DNA of 64,000 nt from Monosiga brevicollis MX1 (lineage: Eukaryota; Opisthokonta; Choanoflagellata; Craspedida; Salpingoecidae): NCBI RefSeq assembly GCF_000002865.3, contig NW_001865085.1, positions 136,345 to 200,344 on the forward strand, in the 5' to 3' direction. Position numbers and translations under genes: made by a program. Positions 23,890 to 36,300 of the stretch are shown here, piece after piece. The number at the start of each line of letters is the position of its first letter. Position 1 is the stretch's first letter. The notes beneath the pieces were generated by a model, which ran no database searches, had not been told where the DNA came from, and saw nothing but the letters and a program-made list of their open reading frames with translations.

Positions 23890-26800
23890 TCTGAAAAACT
23901 TGCGCTTGCCATGCATCTCAGTGTCGGCCTGTGCAAACTGTAGGATTGGGCAAAACCTTCATCGCTGCCGTCGTCATGTACAACTTCTGGCGTTGGTACC
24001 CCAATGGCAAAGTATTGTTCATGGCCCCCACCAAGCCCCTTGTGGCTCAGCAAGTCAACGCTTGTTATCAGATTATGGGGTTCCGGGCCGAAGACATTTG
24101 TGAAATGACTGGTAGGCAGCTCAGAATTCTTTTTGGCCCTGAGCTTGATGCTTGGCGAGCCGCGTCAACACTTCAGCGGCTGGGCTTGTCTTGTTGACCT
24201 TGTGCAGTCTCACTTGGGCTGTTTGCATGTGACCATCTTTGTCATGATCGCCACGACCGCAGGCAGCAAGCAGCACGAGCACCGCGACAAGCTCTGGCAG
24301 CGCAAGCGTGTCTTTTTCCTCACCCCACAGTGTGCTGTCCGTACGTCCCCACCTGCTGCACCCACTGTCAAGTAGCGCTCGGTAGTATCTTCCCTCCTCT
24401 TGACCTGGGTCACCCGTGGGTTGGCAGGTGACTTGCAGCGTGGCTACTTTTCAGCCAGAGAGGTCGTGTGCGTCGTGTTTGACGAGGCCCATCGAGCTCT
24501 GGGCAACCACGCCTACTCGCTCTTTATTCAGGTATATCTGTTGATCGCAGCTGCGTGCATGTTTAGGCCGAATCCACTCATGAGGCAGGTCTCACCGTGT
24601 GCTCTGGTCATCTGCCCCGTGCAATGCTCTTTATTCGGCTTGCTTTACCTGGTCCCAGAGTCTATTGGCTGAAAGCTCACAGTTTCGCGTCATGGCCCTT
24701 TCGGCTACGCCGGGTGATTCGGTCACCAAGGTGCAAGAGGTCATCACAAATTTGGTGGGTCGCTTTCGAGAAGTTGGATTAGTTCTGCCCCTCTTCTGTG
24801 TGTCACTGACCTTGCTGGCACGGATATAATTCGGTTCTCAAATTTGTTCCTGTTCTCCAACATGAATTTTACGGCCACATTAGCTCATTGACGCCATTGA
24901 GATTCGCGGCGAAGAGGCCGCTGACGTTGCTCCTTACGTGAATCAGCGAACCGTACGATGTCTGGCCAACTGATGCGATCGAACTATGTCATCGTTATGC
25001 CGGTGCTCATTGCTCTTGGGTGGCGCTGTCTGCGGGCATGCAGGCAGAAAAAGTCGTCGTTCCCATGAGTCCAGACATTGAGGCCTGCCGCTCCATGCTG
25101 AACCGGGTCGCCCAGCCCTTTATCAAGCGCTTGGTTCAAGGGCGAGTGCTTGGCGAAACGGTGAGGCCGCTACGCTCTGACCACGAATCTGTGCTTCACG
25201 AGATGCAAAGTTTTTGAAGCATGGCAAACGATTTGTGGGCTCCCGAGCCCTGCTCGCCAGTGGCAAGGACTAAATAAGTGATGCTTCTTGACTCTTGCCC
25301 ATCTTGTCTTGTAGACCTTGGATCGGTTGACTTCGCGAATGCTGGCCATTACCCGAGATCGAGCCCGAAGTGGTGACATGTACGTATGTGTGTGTGTGTG
25401 CGTGTCTTGCAGGATGCCTTTGCCTTCTCGCCCCGGCTCTCGGCTCACATAGACCTCGACGGGACTTGTACTGTGCGTGTATCGATGACAGTGGTGGCGG
25501 GGCTTTGAAAAAGGGAGTTCTCGAAAATTCGTTTGCCATGCTCATGTCTCTCAGCACGCTTTTTGGCACGGTCAGCAAGCATGGTATTACCCCCTTTCTC
25601 ATCTCGGTTGAGAATGGGATTGACAAGGCCAAATACATTGGTGTGTCAAATCATTTTGGGCTGCCTCGGCCGGGGTTCGCGTCGCAGCCGCCCCAGTGTG
25701 CCCGTAGCTTCACCTTTGCTGGTCCACGACGCACTCATTTTGGTCTCCATTACGCTGCGGGCTAGGCAAGGAACTTCAAAAGAACCCGGCGGCTCAGGCC
25801 GTGATCAAACGCTTTCGCGAGCAGCGGGAGAACAACCGTACGTCATCGTGTCACCTTTTTATCCTATAGATGGAGCAGTTGGCTCTTGATCTGAATCGTG
25901 CTGTCATTACCGCGCCGCGCAGCCGACTTTGTGGGCCATCCCAAGCTCGTCAAGCTGCGCGATATCCTGCACAGCCACTTTACAGCCATGGGTGCCACAG
26001 CCACCCGGGCCATGGTCTTTTCTACGGTAAGATCCTTTGGCACCCCGGATTTTAAAAAATGTCCGGGCGCCAACAAGTCCCAATGCGGCTGCATTTCCAG
26101 TGTTGACAACACACCCTTCGTTCTTGGTCTCACCGTTCCTCTTTGCTCAGATTCGAGACTCTGTGCAAGACATTACGGACGTCTTGAATCGACACGGCAA
26201 TCTGATTCGCGCCGTCCCGTTTATCGGTCAGGGCAAGGGTACAGGCACCGGCAAGGGTCTGACGCAAAAGGAGGTGTGTCTTGATAATGCCGCTCCTTCT
26301 CGTCATTAGAGTGGCTCGGTCTTCGCCCGTCTCGCCTAGGCGGGCAAATTCAAATGTCACATGGTGTTTCGCAGCAAGCACGTGTGCTTCAGCAGTTCAA
26401 GAATGGCCAGTACAACGTGTTGGTGGCCACTTGCGTGGCTGAGGAGGTAGACCGTTCTCGTTCATCAGCCAATCCTAGCCAACAGCCATCAAAATCGCCG
26501 CTGCGAGCTCATATTCTGGCGTCTGTGTTTTGGATCAATGTATCAGGGCTTGGACATTGGCGACGTTGACCTCATTGTATGCTATGATCAACAAGGTTCT
26601 CAGACACGGCTCGTGCAAAGATCGGGCCGCACAGGCCGCAAGCGGGATGGCAAAATCGTTTTTCTCATGACTGCAAATGTGGAGGAAAGCCTCTACAAGC
26701 GCAGCGCTGACGGCAAAAATCACATTTTCAAGGTGTGGTCATCATAGTCTGTTTTTTTTTTTTTCTTTTCTTTTTTTCTCGCTCGCTCTCTCTCTCTCTC

Positions 26801-29800
26801 TCTCTCGTTTCTACTCCCCTGCTCACATCAGAGGCCCGCTTCTTGTGCATTCGTGGAATCAGGCCATTGTCAAGGGCAGCAACTCTTTTAAAATGTCCAA
26901 TCTCAGTCCAGCTCTACTGCCTGCTCAACCCGTGGTTGGTCGACTCTGCACCATGCACCCGTTCCAGGCCTGGCCCCAGTCTCGCTTGCATGCCCCCTTG
27001 CCTTATGCGAGCTGTGTCTCTGCTCTCATACGTACCCGTCGACTTGTTGTTGCATTGCAGGTGCAACGACGACAAATGGCAGCCGCCGGAACTCCACCCT
27101 CGGAGATCTCCGGGCGAGGTGCGCGCCGGCGCGCAGACCGTGGGAACGGCCACACCACCGCGTTGGTCGAGGCCTTTGATGCGGCGCAGTGGGAAGAGGT
27201 CCGCCAGGAGCTCCGCCAGCAACAAACCCTAGCTGTCGTTCGCTCCGGACGTTACAGCCATCTACACATGGTGGATCAGTTTCGCAGCTTTCTGGCTCCC
27301 AGTCGGCGCTCTCAAGCCTTTCTGCGGCTCCTTCAGAAGGAGGACAGCTCGATCGACCAAGATTGGGCGTCCGACTCGTTCTGGGGAGCAAAAACAGGGG
27401 CGGCTCGTGAAGAGATCTCTGGGGTGAATGACGATGTCGCGGCTCCAGCCAGCAAACGGGCCAAGCGTGCCACCATTGCATCGGCACCACAATTGGAAGT
27501 GGCGGACATGGATCTTGGCCTTTTGGACACGCCGCTGATGGGTCATGACGGCTGGGACTCTGACGACGATCTTCCCGAGGTCATGGGCTTGGCAGTGGTG
27601 ACCGAAGGCACAAACTCCAAGGCGGCGGCGGCTCACCTGCCGTCCGCCGACCGACTTGAATCACCACGGGTTTCCTTGCACGCCTCGCCACCATGGTCTC
27701 CTGTCCGCTGCAGCGACGAGCGCGCTGCTCCCGCCGTTCAAGGGCAAGGTTTTGCAGGGCGACCCACTCATTCCAGCCCAACTTTTACAGGTGCAGCGTC
27801 GCCTCAGCCGTCGTACAACGATGAGGAAATGCCAGTATGGAGTCAGGACGCCAGCCCACCCGAGGTGGGCTTTATTCAGCCGTCACAAAACGCTGTGGGA
27901 ACGGCCCTCGAATCTGGGCCAGCTACTTCATCGCCCGTGCCGCCCCGACGGCGTGTTCCTGCCCATCAGCTGCGCGCGCTCTTGTCTCCGTCACATTCCC
28001 ATCCTGCGGCACAGAAATCCGCTGCAACTTTGGCTGGTGCCAGCCGCGCCGGTATGCCCCCAGAGTTGACCACGAAACCCACCTCACCGGCTGCTGAAGC
28101 GCCATCCCCAAAATCACGCGAGTCAGACGCCACGCTTGCATGGACCTCACGTGTGGTTGCAGCCCAAAGTGGCCGCACCTCGTCCGCGCTATGGACCGTA
28201 CTGCAGTCTGCTTTAACCGGATATCAACGCTCTCTGATGGCGCGAGCTTCGCAGTTGCCTCGAGCCTCGCAGGCTGGGCGCACGACCATGTCGGTGAACG
28301 ACATGCCGACAGCACGGGCAGCAGCTCCTTTGGCCAGTAGCCGCAGGGAGCATGAATCTCAGGCATCGTTTCAGCCTCCGGACCACCAAGTCTCTGAACT
28401 CTGTTCACCCCACCTGCCCATGCGTCCAGCATCACGCTCTGGCGCTTCGGGTTCGACGCCCATCGTCTTGGACGACACTCATCGGTCGCAGGAGCTGGCA
28501 CCGCCGACCCCAACGCCCTTGCGCACCAAAGGTCAGCTCAAGGCATCACCAGCGTGCGTTGTGCTTGACACACCACATCCCCTGCCGTCTGAGCCACTGT
28601 CATCACCCGCGGCAAGCGCTCTGCGGCCCTCAACAGCGGCTCCCACGCGTATGGAGACGGAGGAGGACGATGATGATTCGCCATTGGTGATGCGTGGCCG
28701 CCGCGGTCGGCCACATCCCATGGTCGTGCTATCTTCGGCTTCACCCAGCCCGCAGGCAGGTCACGCAAACACGAGACCTGCACGGGGGAGCCCGGCAGAC
28801 GTGGTTTTCCAAAGCCCCGTGCTGCCGCGGTCCCGGCACACTCGCCCTGCGCTTCTTTCGATAGACTCTGACGGGCCCGACGAAAATGGTCCCGTACAGC
28901 AGCGCATGGCTCAGCCGATGGGCGACGGAGGCCGGCGTCAGAAAAAGTCCTCTATAGATGCTACTGCTTTGCGCGAGCGTCAAGCCCTGCGCCGCTACTT
29001 TGTGGCTTCGCAAGCCGAAGATGGAGCCGAAACCGGTATGGACAACATGGATGAGGATGAGCCGGATGAGTACGATCTCGATGACTCGTTTATTGACAAC
29101 GGGTCTGCATCGCAGCACACCCAGCGAACCTCCCCCGGGTCTCGTTCATCGTCGACCGCAGCCCGTGGACAGCGGCCCGATGCCGATATTCTCAGTACCC
29201 AGGAGATGGGGGCTGTTTATCGACGCTCAGTCTTGCATTCACCAGAGAACGACGAACTGCCCTTTAACACGCGTGTTAGATATGGCGGTGCCCGGTATCG
29301 TCTTGCCAATCTCGATGCTGTGCCAGACGTACAGGACACGCCATCGCCGAGTGCCAGTGAGGCGGAAGATGCACCGTCGCTTGGCCCATCGCTGTCACCA
29401 TCTTTGGAGCCATCTTTGGAAGCGGTCTCTCGTGCCCCACCGCGACCCGCTGCCAGTCCAACGCGGCTCGCTGCCGGCAGGCCGCACGCTCCAGCGTTCA
29501 GCTCTTGCTCGGCGCGCGAGGTTGCTGGTGATGTGGCATCTGGTCCGATGTTGCAAGGGACACCATCCAGTCGGGGGCACGCGCGCGCGCCGCTGACCCC
29601 TTACATTTGCAATGGAAACACGCCGGCGGCGCGACCCGCCCCGAACGTTTCAACCCCGTTGACTCCTCTTGGTTCACGGTCACCATTGCCGTTGGTTGAG
29701 ACACCCATGTATGCGGCGGCACGTTCACGACGTCCGGCCGCATCGGGTTGCGGGCCTCTGTTGCTGGTTTCTACGCGCGAGCTCAACTCGGCGGAGCTCA

Positions 29801-30804
29801 TGAACTGTCTGTTGGCGAGCGACATCAATTATGCGGTTGCCAAGATGGATGTGGGCATGTTTTGTTTGGGTACGCGCACGGCCGTGGTGCGTCTTCGAAC
29901 GACAGAGGTGGTGCGTTGGGACCACAAGGATTCATCCACGTCCGACCCTGTGTTCAAAGCGGCCAACAACATGTCCCGTTTGGTCGTCGTGATCGAGGAG
30001 CACCAGCCCACACGTGGCGTACGTTGGCCATCGTCTTGCGATTCTTCTGGTGGAGTGGGATCATGGGATCTTTTTGGTGATGCTCATGCGGGGAGGGAAG
30101 GGGGTGCCAAAGGAGTCGTCATGGGGAGCGACTGGTTTGGCTCTCTCACTTGTCTTGTGCTGGGCCTCTAGGGTCAAGTCACTCGTGGAACAGCCTACAT
30201 GCGCGGCCTGGCTCGACTAGTGGCGTTGGGCGCGCAGGTGGTTGACGTTCCAGATGCTGCGGGCACGGCCGCCATCTTGGGCACGCTTTTGCGTGAGGAG
30301 CATGCCGCTGGATTTGGACTGGATGCACGCGTCAAGCCTTTGCTAGACATTCGCGAGCATGCGCAAGTGAGTGCTCCCTCACCTCGGCTTTGATCGGTTA
30401 TTACTACATGCCCTTTCTGCTCCATCTGGCTAACACTGCTGCTGTCGGGGCTTTTTACTCTTGCAATTAGTTGATTGAAATGGTGCGTGCAGTCACCCGA
30501 GCGCCCCTGCCAGCTGTGCTGGCTTTGGTGGGGCGTGCGATTTCAAAAGGGCAGGATTGGTCAAGTATCCTAGAGAGGTCAGTCTGTGCTGCCCCAGATT
30601 ACATGCCTGCATGCTACACGGTGACGAGCCGCACATTTCTCTTTGAACTGAATCCCTTGGCCCCCTTCCCTTTTTTTCTTCTGGATTGTACCGCACCCGC
30701 ATAGGACTGAAGCCTGGGACGAGTTGCTACCAGACGACCAACGAGATGCTGTGCATCTATGGCAGCTTCGGCTGGCTGAGGACATCGAGGCTCTCGATGC
30801 TTGA
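22970..30804 (+). CDS. FANCM: FANCM/Mph1/Hef-type DNA translocase with N-terminal UBZ4-like finger
   Basis: The ATG at 22970 gives C5-x2-C8-x11-H20-x3-C24, a UBZ4-type signature, then acidic and Gln-rich sequence. Exon 23710-23808 has WIFPTNMPERKYQ and LVSLPTG; 23944-24111 completes Walker A (GLGKTFIAAVVMYNF) and adds MAPTKPLVAQQ. Next come FFLTPQ, FDEAHRALGNHAY (DEAH box), FRVMALSATPG, ITNL, LIDAIEIRGEE, the FANCM insert region, GHPKLVKLRDIL, LDIGDVDLIVCYD and LVQRSGRTGRKR (motif VI). A disordered exon of about 3 kb (27061-30018) leads to an XPF-like C-terminal domain (LLLVSTRELNSAEL) with a degenerate nuclease motif, as in animal FANCM, and a final HhH-like region (30471-30577, 30705-30804). 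FANCM remodels stalled forks and D-loops and anchors the Fanconi core. Exon junctions at 24254-24262 and 25380-25860 are partly uncertain. Confidence 0.92.
23862..23890. repeat. Poly-T tract inside a FANCM intron
   Basis: About 29 consecutive T in the short GC-AG intron between the two halves of the Walker A motif. Confidence 0.9.
26783..26806. repeat. (CT)n in a FANCM intron
   Basis: Short CT run after a T-rich stretch, in the intron following the helicase motif VI exon. Confidence 0.85.
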
Positions 30805-30910
30805 GTTGTTGACGGGCACAACACAAGATAGACTGCTGTCAAAACTTCAATCGATGTGGGCGTTTATTGGGCGGCAAGTTGAATCAATTCAGGCCAGACA
30901 TACTCGATGG

Positions 30911-30956
30911 GTGTGTGTGTGTGTATGTGTGTGTGTGTGTGGGGGGGGGGGGGGGA
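30911..30956. repeat. GT repeat followed by a 14-G run
   Basis: Imperfect GT dinucleotides pass into an uninterrupted G tract followed by AGGGG, between the converging FANCM and cereblon-like genes. Confidence 0.9.
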
Positions 30957-30973
30957 GGGGTGGTGGTTATGGC

Positions 30974-32578
30974 TTAGCCATGATGAAAGAAACGAAGACG
31001 GGTCATGATGGCAAAAAAAGCTCGAGGGAGAGTGGCCACCTCTGCTCTGGGGTTAAGCACGGCCATGGCGGGACGGCATGCTGGTTTGTCGAGTCGAAAG
31101 CGTCGATCGGTCAAGTTGATGGTGGGCTGAGGGTCGTTTTGCTCATAAGGATCAAGGTGGCGGATGTTGAATGCACGAATATCAACGATAGAGTCAGGGT
31201 CGTCGCCTGCCACGTGCATGGGAAAGTGTGGATCGTCTTCAATCATGCTGCCGGACGATGAGGAGTCGAAATCTTGATCAGCATTAGGCAGCCCATGGGC
31301 GGCAAACTCGCCTCTTGGCTCAAACCCAAAGTGCATTCGCTGGGCCGGATTTCGACTGCTGCCTCGGTCATCTTCGTCATCGTCATCGCCATCTTCGTCG
31401 TATTCATCGTCATCATCGTCGTCGTATTCATCATCGTGGTAGTAGTCGTCGAAGTGGCGGTGACTTGCCATGGCGGCATTCACGCCTTCAGGAACAGCAA
31501 CAAAATGCCAACCGACGGGGCTTGAGCATGTACCGCAGCGCGCCGTGCGCCAGGCATAGCCGGGAAAGTAGGAATTGGCGGTGGTGGCCATGCCGTCGAC
31601 GATCAGTGAGTCTGCGAAGCGGAGCAGCATAAAGGTCTGTTGCACGCCCATGGGGTTGACACGGGTCATAAAGCCAGATGAGCCCTGCGGGATGATAATG
31701 TCGCTTGGCTGGGCCACGGGACCATTGCACATGTCACATGCAAAGCCGGGCATCTCGATGTCATCCTCATTGAGTTCGTACTGGATGTAACGGAGGGTAG
31801 AGAGGCGGCTGGGGTTTGGGGTGTCTCCCAACCCAGCGTGGGCAGCCAGTTCGAGCGTGGTGGTGTAGAGGTCGTGGAACAATGATTGAATGGGGGTAGC
31901 AGGGGCTTGGCTTTGACGCCAAAAGTAATCGGCCAGGTTGCGGACCGTCTTTTTGGCTTGATGGGGCGTGCGGTTGAGCCAGCGCGCATGCACAGCGTTC
32001 TGTACCCGACAGCGCGGGGGAACGGCCGTGGCCCAAGGGAGCGTAGGTTCTTGCAGGCTGAGAACTTGGCAGCCGTGGATAACGTTCGGGCTGCGGAAGC
32101 CGTCCGCTGGATAGTGTTGCATGAAGTTGCGAATACGTGCGGGGCCGACGGTTTCCACGCGAAGGAAACCGCCGTGCCGAAAACCTGGGGTGATGACGAA
32201 AGATCGCAACAACACCAGATGGCCGTAATAGGCATGGCCCTCTGAGACGAGGCAGGCATAGGAGGGATCGTCCTTGGCGGCGCCAGGCGCTTGAAGGGGC
32301 CTGACGCTGCTGCGCAGCTGATCCTCCGCCTCCTCAACACCTGCAATGTCCAAGGCGACCAATTGCAGCAAGCCGGCCAGCTCGGGCTCGACGCGCACCA
32401 CAATTTCAAACTCGCCCCGCTCCGCCGGCAGCTCATCCACAAGAATCATTGGGCAATCAACCCAACCCGTAAACGGAAACCGTTGCGCCGGACCCTCCAG
32501 CGTCCCCGCATCGGCCCGCGGTGCCACACGCACCTCCCGCGTCACCACAGACGCTGACCCGCGCTGCCGTTGACTCAT
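30974..32578 (-). CDS. Cereblon-like protein with CULT domain, single exon
   Basis: One open frame of 534 aa runs from the ATG at 32578. Residues from about 281 form a CULT domain: C281-D-M-C284, then NSYFPGYAWRTARC with C348-x2-C351 (four zinc ligands) and VGWHF. In human cereblon three tryptophans (380, 386, 400) form the cage that binds thalidomide-type ligands and C-terminal cyclic imide degrons. The matching positions here, with the same 6 and 14 residue spacing, are Y337, W343 and W357. The N-terminal half should be the Lon-like and DDB1-binding part but is divergent; LSTLRYIQYEL before the CULT domain recalls the cereblon helix IQRLRCEL. The tail is very acidic (poly-Asp from about 375), unlike human cereblon. 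Intron absence is unusual among its neighbours. The CULT call is firm; strict orthology is less so. Confidence 0.75.
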   Translation of the reverse strand: MSQRQRGSASVVTREVRVAPRADAGTLEGPAQRFPFTGWVDCPMILVDELPAERGEFEIVVRVEPELAGLLQLVALDIAGVEEAEDQLRSSVRPLQAPGAAKDDPSYACLVSEGHAYYGHLVLLRSFVITPGFRHGGFLRVETVGPARIRNFMQHYPADGFRSPNVIHGCQVLSLQEPTLPWATAVPPRCRVQNAVHARWLNRTPHQAKKTVRNLADYFWRQSQAPATPIQSLFHDLYTTTLELAAHAGLGDTPNPSRLSTLRYIQYELNEDDIEMPGFACDMCNGPVAQPSDIIIPQGSSGFMTRVNPMGVQQTFMLLRFADSLIVDGMATTANSYFPGYAWRTARCGTCSSPVGWHFVAVPEGVNAAMASHRHFDDYYHDDEYDDDDDDEYDEDGDDDDEDDRGSSRNPAQRMHFGFEPRGEFAAHGLPNADQDFDSSSSGSMIEDDPHFPMHVAGDDPDSIVDIRAFNIRHLDPYEQNDPQPTINLTDRRFRLDKPACRPAMAVLNPRAEVATLPRAFFAIMTRLRFFHHG

Positions 32579-32698
32579 CCTCCACTTTTGACTGAAAGAG
32601 AGAGAGAAAGAGAGAGAGAAAGTGAGAGAGAGAATTGAATGAGGAAGAGAGAGAGAGATGAATTGGTTTGAGTGAGAGAGAGAGAGATGAATTGGTTG

Positions 32699-32699
<1 letters not shown>

Positions 32700-32752
<53 letters not shown>
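32700..32752. repeat. (GA)n microsatellite ending at a gap
   Basis: About 50 nt of pure GA directly before Ns; a second GA run lies at 32864-32904 beyond the gap. Confidence 0.95.
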
Positions 32753-32831
32753 NNNNNNNNNNNNNNNNNNNNNNNNNNNNNNNNNNNNNNNNNNNNNNNN
32801 NNNNNNNNNNNNNNNNNNNNNNNNNNNNNNN
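32753..32831. other. Assembly gap (79 N)
   Basis: Run of N between two GA repeats. Confidence 0.99.
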
Positions 32832-32860
32832 AGAGCAAGACACAAAGGAAAAGCACAACT

Positions 32861-32906
<46 letters not shown>

Positions 32907-33388
32907 AAAGAGATCAAAGCGTCATCAACATCAATGGCTTTGGCTTCGCCTTCTCAATGTTCTTTTGGGGGTCCCTAAGTCAAAAATTGATCGGATGGAA
33001 CAGGGCATCTTATGGGAGGAAGATTGCTATGGAAGTGCGGGCGGCGGGCGGTGATGGAGGGCGGTTATTAGAACGGTCGTCTTTGCTGCCGTTGCTATTC
33101 AACGTTCATTCGCCCTCGGCGTCACTGTCTGAGCCAGAGTCGGTGTCCGTGTCGTCTGCATGTTGAAGTGGGTAGCCAGTTGTCGTAGCATTTTGAAGGA
33201 GTGGTCAATGCAGGGCGGCAACAGTCTTGCTGTCGAGGGCGTTGAAGGCGGCGAGCAGATCCGCCTCGACCTGGTCAAAGCTGCGGTCCGCGCTGTAGCT
33301 GTGGCCAACTTGGTCCTTGACAGGAGACCATCCTGCAGTCATTTTTCACTTCCTGCAGGCCGTGCACAAACACACCGATCTAAGTACA

Positions 33389-36300
33389 ATGGCAGCCTTT
33401 TTACTGTCTCCGCATGGCATTGGGTTTGCTTATGCAATTGTGGCAGCGCTTCTCGATGACGAGCACGCGCTTTTGCGTCAAAGCAGTCACGACGAAGAAG
33501 CAAGTGCGCTCTCGTCACGGGACTGGCTGACAGTGCCTGCAGGGCGAGTCGGTGCGGTGCTGGCCCAACTGCTCAACGCTGAAATCACGACGGACGGCGA
33601 TGATGGCAAAGCTAAAATTCTTGCGTGCATGTGTGAACTCGTGCTGTCACGCTTGCGCAAGGGCCCCACCGAGGCCATCTTTGACTATGCTGATGAGATT
33701 GATGACAGCTTGAGCGACGACGATGAGGATGCTGGGGCCGATGAGTTTGATGATAGAGCAGCGGCTCAATTCTTCACACGCGATCTGGCAGCAAGTGCAT
33801 GCAAGGCCGCGCGACACTTTGACGAACAGGAGATCGTTGGGCAAATGCTATCGCTGGCTCGCGTGACGGCCTTTTTTGAGCTTGCGCTCGAGTCCATGGA
33901 GGCCGAGGATGCCCCGGACCACGTGGCTCTTTTGACCGCCTCGGAAGCCAAGCAAGGGATCAACGCCATTATCGAGGCGTCACGCTCGCCCTTGTTTGTG
34001 GACCACTTACTGCGACTCAAACATGCGCGTCACGGCATGGCAGAGACCCTACTCTGGGCTCAAACGTGTGCTGACTTACCGCGCGTGGAGCGACGCGCGG
34101 CGTCGGCTGATCTGGCAATCCAAAGCATCCCATTTGATCCCTTTCTGCGCGTCCCTGGACACAATGGCGCCGTGCAGGCTGTGGCCACCCTGCAGGCCAG
34201 CCCAGATGATGGCGCTTTTCAAGCACTGCTCAAGGACGCCACGGGCCCGACTGGTAACGACGCGACGAATCGGGCGGGGCTTTTGCTGTACGGTGCCCTA
34301 TGGCACCAGCTGTACGTGCCATGTCTATCCGAGGGAACAGAGGCCCGGCGGCAGCGTTTGCGGGTGGTGCTGGGAGAATATCGTGAGAAATTTACTCCAC
34401 TGCAGCGCGCCCTGCTGGAAGGTCGTGCACATTTCGGCCTGCCCCGGGATCAAAACCCCTACGTGGACATGACGACGCCTAAAGTCGATGGCCTCCGCCT
34501 ATCGTGGATGACCTTCGCGCACGCACATTTGGCAAGCCATCACCTGGGGGCTGTGGGTACCTGGTTTCGATCTTTGTACCTCGACCCTGCCAGCCTTGAG
34601 AATAGTTTCTTTCCAGGTGCTGGAGAAAGTTGCTTTGCCGACGTGCTACGGGGCCTAGGGGAAGCTGCAACGCGGTATCAGTGTGACTGCGGCTACCAAT
34701 ATCTGGTTATGAATTGTGGTGGCGTGCGAGAAGAACGTCGATGTCCCCAGTGTCCGCGAACGCTGGGCGGAAACAACTACCATGCCAATGCAGGCCAAAC
34801 CCGGCTCGATGCTGCACCCGTAGGGCCGGACGCAGCAGAGGCGCAGAAGGATGTGCGCGGTTATCCAGCGCAACTCGGAACTCAGCTTCTGCGACACGGC
34901 GTGCGTCAGTTGTCCTTGCAGACGATGCGAACGCTTGACGCCCTGATGCACTCAACGTTGCTGCAAGCCATTACTCTGCTGGGACAAGGCGAGGCGGTCC
35001 GAGCACTGATGCACTGTCCATCAATCGAGCAGGCGCACGATATTTGCGCTGCTCGAGTGCGGCTGGCATGGGATAATCTGGGCATGCTACTGGGTGAGCT
35101 CTCGGATGAGCAAGTGTTTGCTGTCATGGTGGAAGCAATATATCGTCTAAGAGACGTGGAAGTGGCCCAGCTGGCGGTCTTGGATCAGGTCGAGACAAGA
35201 ATGGAGTGGGAGAGGGCCATTGAGGCTGCACTTGGCCCTCTCTGGCGCCAGCCAGCAACAGTGCCAGCAACAGTGCTCGAGAACTTTCGCGTGGAAGCAG
35301 AGGCACACGCCCAGGAACAACCTCTTCATCCGCTACGGGCAGTATTGGAAATGCGGGAGGAGGTGCGCAACAATGATTTGACAGCAGCGGCTGGACTTTT
35401 GGCTCGACGCGTAGTGGGCCCACGATCCATGGACAACTTTTTCACATGGCTGAGGGCGACGCCAAATTTGGCCGACAAGCACCCGTTTCTGGCACTGTTT
35501 GAAGAAGAACGGCAAAACCAGCTGCTGCAGCACCTATCTCTGTTGCCCGACTTGAACAACTGGTGCCAGTATGTGTGTGACCGGTATGCAGGCCTTGTCT
35601 CGCGGGAGGAGGCGGAGCAACAGACAGTGGCAGAGTTTTTTGCGGCTCGGGAGCCAGCATTGCTGGAGGAGGGATCCGTTTTATGCCTTGCCATGGACGC
35701 GCTACGTCAACTACTGAAGCTGGGCGGAGACATTCAGTCGCATAGCCTCAGCGACGATGGGGAGATCCGCAGGGTGTGTAAGCAGCTCGAAGCGGTGCAA
35801 GACATTGCAATGGACCGTGTCAGCTTGCAACTGATGCTACCCGTCGAGAACGCATCGGTGGATCACCTGTGGACATTTACGCTGCTTTTGACAAACACCC
35901 ACAATGTTACCTTACAGCGGGTTTTGGCGTTGCAGCATCAGGCCCCGCGGCAAAATTATTTCGCTTTTCAGCGAGCTGCCCTGAAAAGCATGCACACGAT
36001 TCGGCATCAGGACTTGGTGGACATGACGTGGCACGAGGAGTTTTTGGATTTGAGTACATCGAGGCTGGAGCAAGGCGGGGGACAACAAATTACGTATTTT
36101 GGCACGTTGATTGAAGAAAACGTGGCCCTCAACAGCGTAGACGGGCGCAGCATGCTTGATATGACAACCATGCCTCGATTCATGTATCAGCGGGACTCCT
36201 CTCAAGATCTGACGAACGCTTTTCGGAATGTGCAGAATCGGGTGGCACAAAGGCCGCTGAGCACAGACTTGGAGCAGCAGATGGAACGCGACTATGAGCT

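Larger units (their letters stand above)
32579..33388. other. Divergent intergenic region with GA microsatellites and gap
   Basis: Separates the cereblon-like and RZ-finger genes. GA-rich sequence flanks an assembly gap. A doubtful minus-strand ORF (33106-33342) is discussed under findings. Confidence 0.6.
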
